In this document: positions 18,623-27,441 of the stretch, in pieces
How positions within the stretch are numbered: position 1 is the stretch's first letter
How the letters are laid out: each line of letters begins with the position of its first letter
Source of the DNA: Desulfovibrio mangrovi
Lineage (GTDB): Bacteria > Desulfobacterota > Desulfovibrionia > Desulfovibrionales > Desulfovibrionaceae
Length of the DNA stretch: 64,000 bases
NCBI RefSeq assembly: GCF_026230175.1
Contig: NZ_CP104208.1
Span: 3,883,084-3,947,083 of the forward strand
Reading direction: 5' to 3'
Notes under the pieces: generated by a model
Told to the model about the DNA's origin: nothing
The model's database searches: none
Seen by the model: only the letters and a program-made list of their open reading frames with translations
Translations under genes and position numbers: made by a program

Positions 18623-21016
18623 CTAGTTCCCGTATTCGCTTTGGATCTCGCTGGTAATGTAGGGGACCTGAGGTGCCGATTTGCACTGGTACATGGCCTT
18701 GTCCGCCATGGTCAGCAGCGAGTCGGGATCTGTGCCGTGCTGCGGACACAGGGCTATACCGATGGCGGTTTCCACCTGTCTTTCCTGCCCGTTGATCGTA
18801 ACGGGCAGGCGGACGGCTTCGGCGATGCGGGTCGCGGCCTTGTGAATCTCCGTCTCGTTTCTGATGTTGTGCAGTAGCACGACGAATTCGTCGCCGCCGA
18901 GCCGTGCGGCGAAGTCAACTTCCCGCAGGCTTTCGGAAATGCGGTCTGCTATGGTTTTCAGTACCAGATCGCCCGCATCGTGGCCCAGCGTATCGTTGAT
19001 CTCCTTGAAATTATTCAGGTCGAGGAAGAGCAGGGCGAATGGCGTATTGTCGCGTTGGTACATGGCCGCAGCCTGCCGCAGCCTGTTCATGAACAGTCGG
19101 CGGTTTGGCAGGGAGGTCAGGCCGTCGTTCATGGCCATGAAGCGGATGTATTCCTCCTGCTCCTTTCTTTGGGTTATGTCGTCCAGTACTATCAGTGCGT
19201 TCAGAATGCTGCCCGCATCGTTCATCACGGGCGAGATGGACGCCAGCAGCCAGCACGATGCGCCGCCCTTGCGAGCATATTCGAATTCCCCTCTCCATTG
19301 TTCCCCGCATTGAATGAGCTTCCACACCTCGTCCGGCGTGATCTCCGGCAGACTGTGCAGAATGGCCGGCTGCCTGTTGTGGGCTTGGGCAGGCAGAAGG
19401 CCGGTGATTTCCGTGTAGCGGGGATTCACGTATTCCACGATGCCTTCCCGTGTCGTAATGGCAACTGCGGTGGAGCTTTGCTCAATGGCCCGCGATAGGG
19501 TTCTGATTTCATCTTCGGCCTTGCGCCGTTCCGAGATGTCGCGGGCAATGCCCATGGTGCCGAGAACGCGGATAAACCCTTCCGGCGTTTCTTCGGTCAG
19601 GGGTTGGCGGATGACTTCAAACCACTTGGATTTGCCGTTGGTCTGGCATAATTCGTCATTACGCAGCGGCATGCCGGTTTGTACCACAGCCCGCTCGTTG
19701 GCCGAGCAGCGTCTGGCCATCTCTTCCGGCAGCAGGTCGTTGTCCGTAAGCCCAGCAAGGTCTGCCGGTGCCTTGCCCAATAGTTCCCCGAGTGCGCGGT
19801 TGGCAACGCTGTAGCGTCCTTCGGCGTCCTTGATCCATGCGGGGTCCGGTATGCCGTTGAGTAGCATGAGGAACTGCCGTTCCTGCTGGCGCAGGTCTGA
19901 TACATCCGCAATAATGCCGAGCATGCCGGAAATGCTGCCCTGATTGTCCCGCAGGGGCACCTTGCTTACCAGAACATCTGCCTGCCGCGGGGGCTGGCCT
20001 TCCTCGTTGATGAACATGGAGCGTTCCGCATTGATGATGGGAACGCCTGATGCCATGACATGCTGGTCTTCCTGACGGGTTCCCTGCGTGTGGGGGGATT
20101 TCCGGAGCATGCGGTTATCAAGCTCGTCATCCGCGAAGTCTTCCACGCGTTGCAAGGCCGCATTCGGAAATGCGGAGCGGAACAGGGCGTTGGCTCCGAG
20201 ATAGTGATGGTTCGTATCCTTCCAGAATATATAATAGGGAATGTGCCGCAGGATGGATTCGAGCAGTTCTGTCTTGCTGGCCAGTTCGTGGCGCAGGCTT
20301 TCAATGTCCGTGATGTCGCGGGCGATGATGATGTCGCTGCGCACGCCGTCCAGTTCAATGGCGCGGGCAGAGATGAGAAACTGCCGTGCTCTGCCGCCGG
20401 AATCGCGGATGTCGGCCCGCAGGTTGCTGACGGAACCGGTCTGGCGGAGGGTGGCATAGCGATCCTGATCCTCCTGGGAATGCCAGTGGAGGATGTCTTG
20501 TATAGGTGCGCCCATGACTTCGCGCCAGCTTATGCCCAGCAGGTGCAGAAAACTCTCGTTCAGATCCATGACCAGCCCCGTGTCTGCATTGATGAAGAGA
20601 ATGGGGTCCGGTGTGGCATGAAAGGCCACCTGAAAACGGCTTTCGTGACGCTTCATCGCAAGGTCTGAATGCACGGACTCTGCAGCATGCCGTTGCAATG
20701 CCATGGCCTGCCTCTCGGCTTCGGCAGTCTTGCGGCGTTGTCTGGCAAGTTCAATTTGCTGTTTTTCCTGAGCCTCCCGCTGTTCTGCGTTTTCTGCGGG
20801 CAGAGGGCATCGGGAACAGTGGCGTGCAGAGAGCAGTCTGATGAAGAGTGTGGCAAGAATGCCGGCGGCAACTGGAAGCGCCAGTCGCAACGGGGAGCCC
20901 TGTGGCAGGATCTCCGAAGTCACATACTGGTAGAGAGTGGCGGCGAGAGTTGCCAGGACAAAGATGAGCACGGCTGAAACGCCGTACTGTCTTGTATCCT
21001 TTGGGGGCTGATCCAT
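18623..21016 (-). CDS. Membrane-bound PAS(4)-GGDEF diguanylate cyclase
   Basis: A 797-residue enzyme predicted to make c-di-GMP. Two membrane segments near residues 13-30 and 44-62 are followed by a coiled coil rich in Glu/Gln/Arg and four PAS domains (about residues 125-255, 255-385, 385-510 and 510-635). The C-terminal cyclase has the active motif RLGGDEFVVLL and an RxxD inhibition site (REVD) five residues before it, so product feedback is expected. No EAL domain is present. The short 28-base gap to the Smr gene is convergent. Confidence 0.92.
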   Translation of the reverse strand: MDQPPKDTRQYGVSAVLIFVLATLAATLYQYVTSEILPQGSPLRLALPVAAGILATLFIRLLSARHCSRCPLPAENAEQREAQEKQQIELARQRRKTAEAERQAMALQRHAAESVHSDLAMKRHESRFQVAFHATPDPILFINADTGLVMDLNESFLHLLGISWREVMGAPIQDILHWHSQEDQDRYATLRQTGSVSNLRADIRDSGGRARQFLISARAIELDGVRSDIIIARDITDIESLRHELASKTELLESILRHIPYYIFWKDTNHHYLGANALFRSAFPNAALQRVEDFADDELDNRMLRKSPHTQGTRQEDQHVMASGVPIINAERSMFINEEGQPPRQADVLVSKVPLRDNQGSISGMLGIIADVSDLRQQERQFLMLLNGIPDPAWIKDAEGRYSVANRALGELLGKAPADLAGLTDNDLLPEEMARRCSANERAVVQTGMPLRNDELCQTNGKSKWFEVIRQPLTEETPEGFIRVLGTMGIARDISERRKAEDEIRTLSRAIEQSSTAVAITTREGIVEYVNPRYTEITGLLPAQAHNRQPAILHSLPEITPDEVWKLIQCGEQWRGEFEYARKGGASCWLLASISPVMNDAGSILNALIVLDDITQRKEQEEYIRFMAMNDGLTSLPNRRLFMNRLRQAAAMYQRDNTPFALLFLDLNNFKEINDTLGHDAGDLVLKTIADRISESLREVDFAARLGGDEFVVLLHNIRNETEIHKAATRIAEAVRLPVTINGQERQVETAIGIALCPQHGTDPDSLLTMADKAMYQCKSAPQVPYITSEIQSEYGN

Positions 21017-21141
21017 GCATCCTGCCTTTGTGTCTGCAAGCCGGCTGTATTGCGGACGGACTGTATCATAAGAGTTGCTGCAGGCAAAGGCGGAACGTGG
21101 AGAACAGATTGCCGAAGCTTCAGGGAAAAGATGCCGTAGCT

Positions 21142-21603
21142 TCAGCGTCGAACCGGGATCTGTTCCATGATGCTTTTGGCGATGTGGAGAGGAAGGTCGT
21201 AAAAATAGTGCATCGTGAAGGCCGTGTTGTCTGTTGGAGACCAGACCGTGCCGCTTTCTACAGTATTGATGAGCTGGATCTCGGATTGGCAGTTGTGCAG
21301 GGCTGGGGCCCGCAGATTCTTCTCGCGGATGAGGATGAGGATGTCTTCCAGCAGCGGGAGGATCTCGCTGTCGGTCAAGGTTGCGTTGGCGATGGTTTCT
21401 CGCAAATGCCGGGCGAAAGCACTGTCCGGATCGCAGAGCATGTCCATTGATGGTGCCTGCTCAAGAAAGATGCCCAGTGCTGTGATCAGGGCGTCGGTAT
21501 TATGCGTTTCGGGTCCTTTCTCCTGCCCTGACCTCATGCCTATCAGCGTACTGATGTGCCGACGGGCATGTTCTCTGAGAGACGAAAAACGGGGAATGTT
21601 CAC
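21142..21603 (-). CDS. Unknown 153-residue protein
   Basis: No family recognised. It begins with a GTG start preceded by AGGA. The sequence is soluble and mostly helical in appearance, with an amphipathic middle segment (DSEILPLLEDILILIREKN) and a C-terminal basic end. No signal peptide is visible. It has its own transcription unit opposite to the downstream lipoprotein gene, separated by 668 bases of AT-rich DNA. Confidence 0.5.
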   Translation of the reverse strand: MNIPRFSSLREHARRHISTLIGMRSGQEKGPETHNTDALITALGIFLEQAPSMDMLCDPDSAFARHLRETIANATLTDSEILPLLEDILILIREKNLRAPALHNCQSEIQLINTVESGTVWSPTDNTAFTMHYFYDLPLHIAKSIMEQIPVRR

Positions 21604-22271
21604 TTGATTGTCCTATATAGGTTTTTATTTATTTAGATCGCGTCTCGAGGTGATGTCAAGCTGGTCATATAATTCCTGTTGTCCCTTTGGGAAAATGTCA
21701 GAGGTGTCTGATTAGGTTGTTGATGTATGTTGTAAAAGATATCACGGTCAGGTTTGCGCTGTTTTTTTTCTGTCATGGATAGACACGGAGACTGCCGGGG
21801 TAATGTTTGGCAACGTAGTGTCGGCTCGTTGCGGAGGTGTGTGGCATAATATCATCGTTTTATTATATATTCGGTTTGATGTATCATGCGGTTGTCGCTT
21901 TGGTTGATGTGAATGCGTATAGTTGTATGACAAAGCCAATTATTCCTTTCCAAGAATCATGGATTGCGATATGTGTTTAGGTGATTCTCGTAATCGGTAC
22001 CCCGATATGCTCCATTGTCGTCATGGACATATCTCCCGCAAGGAGTGCCGAAGGGAATCTGCACGGAAGCGTTTGGTCCCCGGTTCTGCAAAATAGTGTC
22101 TCCCGCCATTCCTTTGCAGAATGCGCCTTATGCTTCCGTGCTCCTATTTATTCTCTTGTCACCTTTCCCCCTTTTCTTTGCTGCGGATAGCGGCTAGCCT
22201 TGCCCCTCATATGCGACCGCCATTCGAGAGCACGTCGAGACATGGGCGGAACCAAGGAGGATGAACGGAAG
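21604..22271. other. AT-rich gene-free region
   Basis: These 668 bases are visibly richer in A+T than their neighbours and hold no convincing gene; short open frames on both strands lack ribosome sites and family features. It separates two divergent genes, so it should hold their promoters, but no clear -35/-10 pair was chosen. An old insertion or laterally acquired fragment is possible. Confidence 0.5.
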
Positions 22272-22883
22272 ATGACCGTTTTGACGATAGCTGCTGTGAA
22301 ACATAACATGCTTAAAACATTTGGCATTTGTCTGTGCCTTATCTTTGCGCTGGCCGGTTGCGGCAAGAGCGAGTCTGCTCCTTTGGGGCGTTTCAATCCT
22401 GTGGGAACGGCGGGCATATATAATGAGCAGGCGGAGCGTGCCTTTGCCAAGGCTCATGTGCTGTGGCGGGGGGAGCGTTGCACTGATCCCGATCAGGCCA
22501 TAAAGTGGCTGACGGAAGCGATTACGCTGGAGCCGGAGTATGCGCAGGCGTGGCTGCGCCGCGGTTTGGCCTATTCAGACAAGGGGTGGTACGATCTTGC
22601 TCTGGACGACTTGAACAAAGCGGTCAGGCTGGCCCCGACCGTTGAGTCTTATTCCTACAGAGGACTTGTGGAGATGCGCCTCGGTAACCTTATGGGAGCG
22701 GAGCGTGACCTTACCCGCGCCATAGACATGGATTCGAATTATCACAGGGCGTGGAACTTCCGCGCGGCGACCCGACTTCTGGATGAACGGATTACCGCTG
22801 CCTGCGATGACTTCAAAACCGGCTGCAAGAAAGGGGATTGTACTGGTTGGGATAATGCCGTGCAGCAAGGCATCTGCGAGTAA
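22272..22883 (+). CDS. TPR lipoprotein
   Basis: A 203-residue protein with a lipoprotein signal ending in the lipobox LAGC (around residue 29). Three or four TPR units follow (AIKWLTEAITLEPEYAQAW, LALDDLNKAVRLAPT, AERDLTRAIDMDSNYHRAW). The end is Cys-rich (CDDFKTGCKKGDCTGW), resembling Sel1/TPR periplasmic scaffolds. It is probably membrane-anchored and a protein-interaction module. A GGAGG site lies 11 bases before the ATG at 22272; an internal ATG at 22308 would shorten the signal. A terminator follows. Confidence 0.82.
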   Translation: MTVLTIAAVKHNMLKTFGICLCLIFALAGCGKSESAPLGRFNPVGTAGIYNEQAERAFAKAHVLWRGERCTDPDQAIKWLTEAITLEPEYAQAWLRRGLAYSDKGWYDLALDDLNKAVRLAPTVESYSYRGLVEMRLGNLMGAERDLTRAIDMDSNYHRAWNFRAATRLLDERITAACDDFKTGCKKGDCTGWDNAVQQGICE

Positions 22884-22970
22884 GCACCGCGACAGCACTG
22901 ACCTTTGGAAGCAACCGGACACGGCAGAAGCCTTCGGGGGGCTGTCCGGCAGTACGTTATATGAATCTGA

Positions 22971-23000
22971 AAGACCGGCTTTGGCCGGTCTTTTGTTTTT
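22971..23000 (+). terminator. Intrinsic terminator after the TPR lipoprotein
   Basis: Stem AAGACCGGC/GGCCGGTCTT with a short loop, then TTGTTTTTT. It separates the chromosomal gene from the phage-like block that starts 180 bases later. Confidence 0.9.
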
Positions 23001-23181
23001 TGATGCGATATTCCGGAATGCCGTCCACCCTCGGTTACGCCTCTCCGGTACCTGCGGGACGCTACCCCGGGACACGTCTTTCGGCATTTCACGGAAAATT
23101 ACCATGTTACGCAATGCCATGAATAACGCGACCATCCTGTCGGGCGGGGCAGGGGATTGCAGAGAGAAGGAGACATTCTCC

Positions 23182-23733
23182 ATGGAATGGAAAGATGTGG
23201 CGAAAACCGTGGCAAAGGCTGCCCCCGTGCTGGCAACGGTTCTTGGCGGTCCTGCAGGGGCAGTGGCTGGAGCTGCCGGTTCGCTGGTCGCCAGCCTGTT
23301 CGGCGTTGCGCCGGAGCCTGATGAGATAGCACGGGTGCTTGATGACCCTCAGGCCCTTGTCCGCCTCAAGGAGCTGGAGAAGGAACACGCGTCACTGCTG
23401 CTGCGCTGGCAGGCAACGCAGTTGCAGGCCGAACTCGATAATGTGCGCAGCGCCCGTGAACGGGAAGTGCAACTCGCCAAGGCGGGGCACGGAGGGGCAT
23501 GGGTGACAGGGCTTGTGGCCATTGTGGTCATTGTCGGTTTTTTCTGGATGCTGCAGGCGGTGGTAGAGATGGGGCAAGTGAACGAGCCCGCTCTCTTGTT
23601 GTTGGGTTCTCTCGGTACGGCCTTCGGGGCGGTGGTGAACTACTATCTGGGCTCGTCGCTGGGTTCATATCGCAAGGATGCTCTGCTGGGACAGGGCAAG
23701 CCTCAGGGCGGAAGCGGCAATGCAGCGTTGTAG
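23182..23733 (+). CDS. Phage holin-like membrane protein (3TM type)
   Basis: A 183-residue protein: an Ala/Gly-rich segment near residues 10-40, a charged helical middle, a strong membrane helix (VTGLVAIVVIVGFFWMLQAV) and a last helix followed by the family-like ending NYYLGSSLGSYRKDALL. This ending is typical of the Holin_3TM group that makes membrane lesions for phage lysis. AGAAGGAGA lies before the ATG. It overlaps the next gene by 14 bases. An upstream extension of the frame lacks coding features and was rejected. Confidence 0.8.
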   Translation: MEWKDVAKTVAKAAPVLATVLGGPAGAVAGAAGSLVASLFGVAPEPDEIARVLDDPQALVRLKELEKEHASLLLRWQATQLQAELDNVRSAREREVQLAKAGHGGAWVTGLVAIVVIVGFFWMLQAVVEMGQVNEPALLLLGSLGTAFGAVVNYYLGSSLGSYRKDALLGQGKPQGGSGNAAL

Positions 23734-24007
23734 CGAGGAAAGCGGCTGGTGTTTTGACCGGCGGGTGAACATATCCACCGTTGTATCGGCCCTTACGAGT
23801 CTGGCTATTGCTGTAGGCATGATTGTGTCCCTTGAGGCGCGGCTTGAAGCGCTGGAGTCCAGAACAGCCCTTATGCGTGAAGAGGTGCGTGAGGCCCGCA
23901 AGACTGTGCTGCAGGTGGAGCGTATTGACGAGCGTATTATCGCCATGCACCGGATGCTGGAGGAGATCAAGGTGGAACTGCGGCAGCGGCGGGAGGCTCG
24001 TCCATGA
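23720..24007 (+). CDS. Small phage protein with one membrane helix and coiled coil
   Basis: A 95-residue protein with one membrane segment (ISTVVSALTSLAIAVGMIVS) followed by a charged coiled coil rich in Glu and Arg to the end. The layout, N-terminal anchor plus helical domain, resembles i-spanins (Rz-type) or holin partners in the lysis modules of short-tailed phages, but no motif proves this. It overlaps the holin by 14 bases and terS by 4, so the three genes are tightly coupled. Confidence 0.7.
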   Translation: MQRCSEESGWCFDRRVNISTVVSALTSLAIAVGMIVSLEARLEALESRTALMREEVREARKTVLQVERIDERIIAMHRMLEEIKVELRQRREARP

Positions 24008-24783
24008 GCAGGCTTACACCGCAACAGAAGCGATTTGCTGAGGAATACCTGATTGACCTTGATGCGGATGCAGCCGCACGCAGGGCCGGATACAGCGAGG
24101 CTGGCTGCAGGCGTGCCGCCGTTCGCAACATGCGGCATGCCGGAGTGAGGGAGGCCATACGCGAAGCGCGGGAGCAGCGTATCGAGCGTGTGCAGGTGAC
24201 ACAGGATATGGTGCTCCGCGAGCTTGCAGCCATCGGTTTTACCACCATGGCGGACGTGTGCCGCTGGTCCGGAGACTCGTTGGAACTTCTTGATTCCGGC
24301 TCGCTCAGTACTGAACAGGCGGCTGCCATTGCCGAGATAACGGAAACCACGACATCCCGTGGCGGTACCGTGCGGGTGAAGCTGCACTCCAAGCTCAAGG
24401 CCCTTGAGATGCTGGCACGCCACGTGGGATTGTATGAGGAACGGACGGATGATGCCGAGCCTGCAGCAGACGCCTGCCTGCCTGTCATCTCACCAGAATT
24501 ACGGGAGAAGCTGGACGCCATGTATGGCGTGTCCCGCATCTGTGGCGGCGGTGACAGGGAGGCGGACAGGCAGACGGGGCGTGTTGAAGACGTGGCTGTC
24601 CCTAAGAACGGGGGCATGGCGTCTGCACATGAGCCATCATTAGCTGCTGTGAAGAGGAAGAGGCCATCCTCCGAACGGGGCGGGGGCCGCTTTGGTGAAG
24701 AAAACGCAGGGGGGCACGAAGAAGGATTCGAAGACGAACCGGACTGGGATTCTTTCGGGTCCGGTGACGATGGCGATTTCTAG
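24004..24783 (+). CDS. terS: Phage terminase small subunit
   Basis: A 259-residue protein that opens with the Terminase_2 signature LTPQQKRFAEEYLIDLDADAAARRAGYS, a DNA-binding helix-turn-helix used for recognising packaging DNA. A coiled middle (LHSKLKALEMLARHVGLYEE) is typical for oligomerisation. The last ~90 residues are Gly/Glu/Asp-rich and not conserved. Normally terS sits directly before terL; here the large subunit is 5 kb away behind cellular genes. Confidence 0.9.
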   Translation: MSRLTPQQKRFAEEYLIDLDADAAARRAGYSEAGCRRAAVRNMRHAGVREAIREAREQRIERVQVTQDMVLRELAAIGFTTMADVCRWSGDSLELLDSGSLSTEQAAAIAEITETTTSRGGTVRVKLHSKLKALEMLARHVGLYEERTDDAEPAADACLPVISPELREKLDAMYGVSRICGGGDREADRQTGRVEDVAVPKNGGMASAHEPSLAAVKRKRPSSERGGGRFGEENAGGHEEGFEDEPDWDSFGSGDDGDF

Positions 24784-24792
24784 GAGACAATG

Positions 24793-24827
24793 AAAAAGGG
24801 ACCGGCAGAATTGTCTCTGCCGGTCCC
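24793..24827 (-). terminator. Minus-strand terminator shared by the convergent pair
   Basis: A 12-bp perfect stem GGGACCGGCAGA/TCTGCCGGTCCC with a 6-base loop. The A run on its left gives five U residues in minus-strand RNA, so it ends the FAD oxidoreductase gene. The hairpin may also stop terS transcription, though no T run follows on that strand. Confidence 0.88.
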
Positions 24828-24891
24828 TGATCCAGGACTCGATGTTTTGTCAGGCCGGTGGGGACGTTTGCTCCGTCGGCTTTGGGGCAGA

Positions 24892-26019
24892 TCAGGCGTA
24901 GCGTCCCGTGCGTTCATATTCCGGTTTGAATTTTTTCATGAAGGCTGAATCGATGTAGTCCTTGATGCGGAACGCGAGGCTGCCGCCGAAGCGGATGCCG
25001 AATTTATGCAGCACGCCGGTGCGCCCGCCCGTGTTGTAGATGAGCAGGTAGTCGCCACCCGGAGAGAATTCCATGAGCGGTGCGCCTTCGAGCTGCGCCA
25101 TGACGTTATGGTAGAGCACGGGATTCTCGCGCACGGCGTAGACGCCTACCTTGTCCAGCGGCTGCGGCTCGAACCAGATGCAGTCGCCTCCGCCGAAAAT
25201 GTCCGGATATTTGGGACTCTGCAGGTACTTGTTCACCAGCAGTCCGCCGTCCGGCCCTGCCGGAATGCCGGAGGGGGCGAAGAGGGGGCGGGGACGCACA
25301 CCCATGGCGATGAAGATGATGTCCGCAGAGTGTTGTTTGCCGTTGTCCAGTGTGACCTTTCCGGTGGAAACGGATTGCACGTAATTGCCGCCCACCAGTT
25401 CCACACCGTGTTTCAGCAGGGCCTTGCGGCAGAGTTCGCGCACGGTGTCCGGGGCCTTGGACATGAAGGTTTTGCCGTGAAACAGGGCGACGGAGACGTT
25501 GCCTCCAACCTCCTGACCGCAGGCCCATGCGTTGCCCGCAACCTCTACGCCCGCGGGTCCGCCGCCGACGACGGCGACACGCACATGGTCCTTGCGGGCC
25601 AGTTCCATCAGGCGTTCGCGGCCCATGAGTAGATTCTCGATGGGTTTTACCCTGTAGATGTCCTGACTGCCTTTCTGAACAACGTCATCCACGATGGAAC
25701 TGCCTGTGTTGAATGAGGCCACATCGTAGGGCACTTCCTGCCCTGATTCCAGAACCACCAGCTTTTCTTCCGGCTTGATGGCGGCGCACTTGTCCACAAG
25801 GAAGGTTGCGCCGGCCTGTTCGCAGGCGCGTTTGACGGGGAAGCTGATGTCCTGCGGCTTGTAGTCGCCGCCGAGCATACCCGGCCCCATGCCGGAATAG
25901 TAGTGGCGTTCGCCGGGGCCGATGACCGTAACTTCGTGGCCTTTGGCTAGGATGGCGGGAATATTCTCCATTATGGTCATGTGCGCATGGCCGGCACCGA
26001 CAAGCAGTAGTTTCGACAT
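24892..26019 (-). CDS. NAD(P)/FAD-dependent oxidoreductase (NDH-2-like)
   Basis: A 375-residue flavoprotein with two dinucleotide-binding folds: LLLVGAGHAHMT at the N-terminus for FAD and VAVVGGGPAGVEVAGN near residue 150 for NAD(P)H. The IFGGGDCIW segment near residue 290 is the FAD-binding ATG/GD-type motif. The GAGHAH variant resembles type-II NADH dehydrogenases and the oxidoreductase part of SelD-fusion proteins. No redox-active CxxC pair is visible. It sits 84 bases after the rhodanese/ferritin-like gene, so the two probably form an operon. It lies inside the phage-like region but looks cellular. Confidence 0.87.
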   Translation of the reverse strand: MSKLLLVGAGHAHMTIMENIPAILAKGHEVTVIGPGERHYYSGMGPGMLGGDYKPQDISFPVKRACEQAGATFLVDKCAAIKPEEKLVVLESGQEVPYDVASFNTGSSIVDDVVQKGSQDIYRVKPIENLLMGRERLMELARKDHVRVAVVGGGPAGVEVAGNAWACGQEVGGNVSVALFHGKTFMSKAPDTVRELCRKALLKHGVELVGGNYVQSVSTGKVTLDNGKQHSADIIFIAMGVRPRPLFAPSGIPAGPDGGLLVNKYLQSPKYPDIFGGGDCIWFEPQPLDKVGVYAVRENPVLYHNVMAQLEGAPLMEFSPGGDYLLIYNTGGRTGVLHKFGIRFGGSLAFRIKDYIDSAFMKKFKPEYERTGRYA

Positions 26020-26087
26020 GGTTGCTCTCCTTCTGTGGTCAGGTCAGTGGGGGCAGTATAGCAGGATCGAGGAATGATGGGGAGTGT

Positions 26088-26903
26088 TTACACCAGCGAA
26101 TCCATGAGCACGGCAAGGTGTTTCAGATGCCCCCGTTCTTCCTGCGACATGCGTTCAAGCGCTTCACGGGATGCGGCATCCGGCGCGTTTTCTGCTGCCC
26201 TGGCATAGAGGTCCATGGCCTGTGCTTCCAGCGCCATGGCAAAGTCCACGACATCTCGGGGAGATTCAACATTCGTTCCCAGCCTGTGCATGTATTCCTC
26301 GGTCGTCAGCCCGCTTTCAGGAGTTGCGTCAGGGCCGACGGACGGAAGTGGTGCATTGCCCGAAACGGCGCGCAACTGCTCTGCCACGGCGTCGCTGTGC
26401 TTGTTCTCGACAGAGGCGAGCCGGGTGAACAGGTCTGCCGCCTTGGGAGCTTTCACGCTCTTTGCCATGGTGGCGTAAAACTCGCCGAGGGCCTTTTCCA
26501 TGACATAGGCAATTTCCAGAATTTCCTGCAGGTTTTCGGCATTCATGAACAGGTCCAGCCCCTGTTCGTAGTCGCCAAAGCCTTTCCAGCCGTTCCATGC
26601 CTTGATGCCGCCGGAAAGGTTGAAGACCTTGTCAAAGCCCTTGCCCGCCAGCAACTGGGCCGCAACCCGGCTTCTGCCGCCGATGGCGCAATAGACGATG
26701 ACAGGGCGTTGCTTGTCTATTTCTCCGAGCATTTCGTCCAGTGAGGCAAGCGGAATGAACTTGGCTCCGGCGATGTGCCCTTCCTGATATTCCTTGTCCT
26801 GACGTACATCGAGCAGTTGAACCTGCGGATCGGTTTCCAGCATGCTTTGTGCTTCGTGGGCGTCTATCGATTTGACGGGAGTGAGAAACTGTTTCCAGCG
26901 CAT
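26088..26903 (-). CDS. Rhodanese and ferritin-like (rubrerythrin-type) fusion protein
   Basis: A 271-residue two-domain protein. Residues ~8-105 are a rhodanese domain with the active-site loop VYCAIGGRSR (Cys of the persulfide). Residues ~120-270 are ferritin-like with Glu and His pairs (EKALGEFYA, VENKHSDAVAEQL, MALEAQAMDLYARA, EERGHLKHLA), consistent with a diiron four-helix bundle. No rubredoxin domain is present. It may couple sulfane-sulfur handling to peroxide reduction, which suits an anaerobe (inference). The ATG at 26903 has AAGGA upstream. Confidence 0.88.
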   Translation of the reverse strand: MRWKQFLTPVKSIDAHEAQSMLETDPQVQLLDVRQDKEYQEGHIAGAKFIPLASLDEMLGEIDKQRPVIVYCAIGGRSRVAAQLLAGKGFDKVFNLSGGIKAWNGWKGFGDYEQGLDLFMNAENLQEILEIAYVMEKALGEFYATMAKSVKAPKAADLFTRLASVENKHSDAVAEQLRAVSGNAPLPSVGPDATPESGLTTEEYMHRLGTNVESPRDVVDFAMALEAQAMDLYARAAENAPDAASREALERMSQEERGHLKHLAVLMDSLV

Positions 26904-27441
26904 TGTGCGATCCTTGTGTTTGGGTCGAGCAGGGGACACCCTGTCGGAATGGTGTTGCAGCAATCAGTGTGGGCGTAGCTTCCCTTTGTCCTGTTGAAGA
27001 TTCTTGGGGCAGAACCGTCAGTTGGTGCTTCCGGGCTTGTCGCCCGCCCGCAGGTGATTTGTGTTGTTCGGATAGCCGAAAAAATATCGTTTTATCTGAT
27101 ATGGTTATTATTGGACAGCCTTGTTTAGCGTGTAGCTCTGCAAGTCATCGCAAAAAACGTTGCGAGTGAATCCTCATATAGCAAAGTTTTGAGAATGTTT
27201 ACTAGTAAAAAAACGGCAGCTTTGTTCATAGGAATGCGGCTCTGATCGCGGCTCTGATCATTGTGTGGCAATAGTTCGTAGCAACAATATGTTAGGAGTT
27301 GAAGAGGGGGCATGGTCGGCAGATGCTCTTTTTGCCGTAAGGTTGGTTACAGGAAGCTTTTTTTCTACTCATGCAGAAACGTTTATTGTAGAGTGGGGCT
27401 TATCCGGCACGGTAAAACGTAACGTATTGCGAGGGATGTAT
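26904..27441. other. Gene-free divergent region with a 12-bp tandem repeat
   Basis: 538 bases between divergent genes with no convincing coding sequence; A+T-rich in the second half. Two tandem copies of GCGGCTCTGATC lie at 27236-27259. Promoters of the rhodanese fusion gene and of the GGDEF-like gene should lie here. Confidence 0.5.

Noticed and set aside
22783..23181. Upstream extension of the holin frame
   Set aside because: It overlaps the TPR lipoprotein end and a terminator, and the ATG at 23182 has a good ribosome site.
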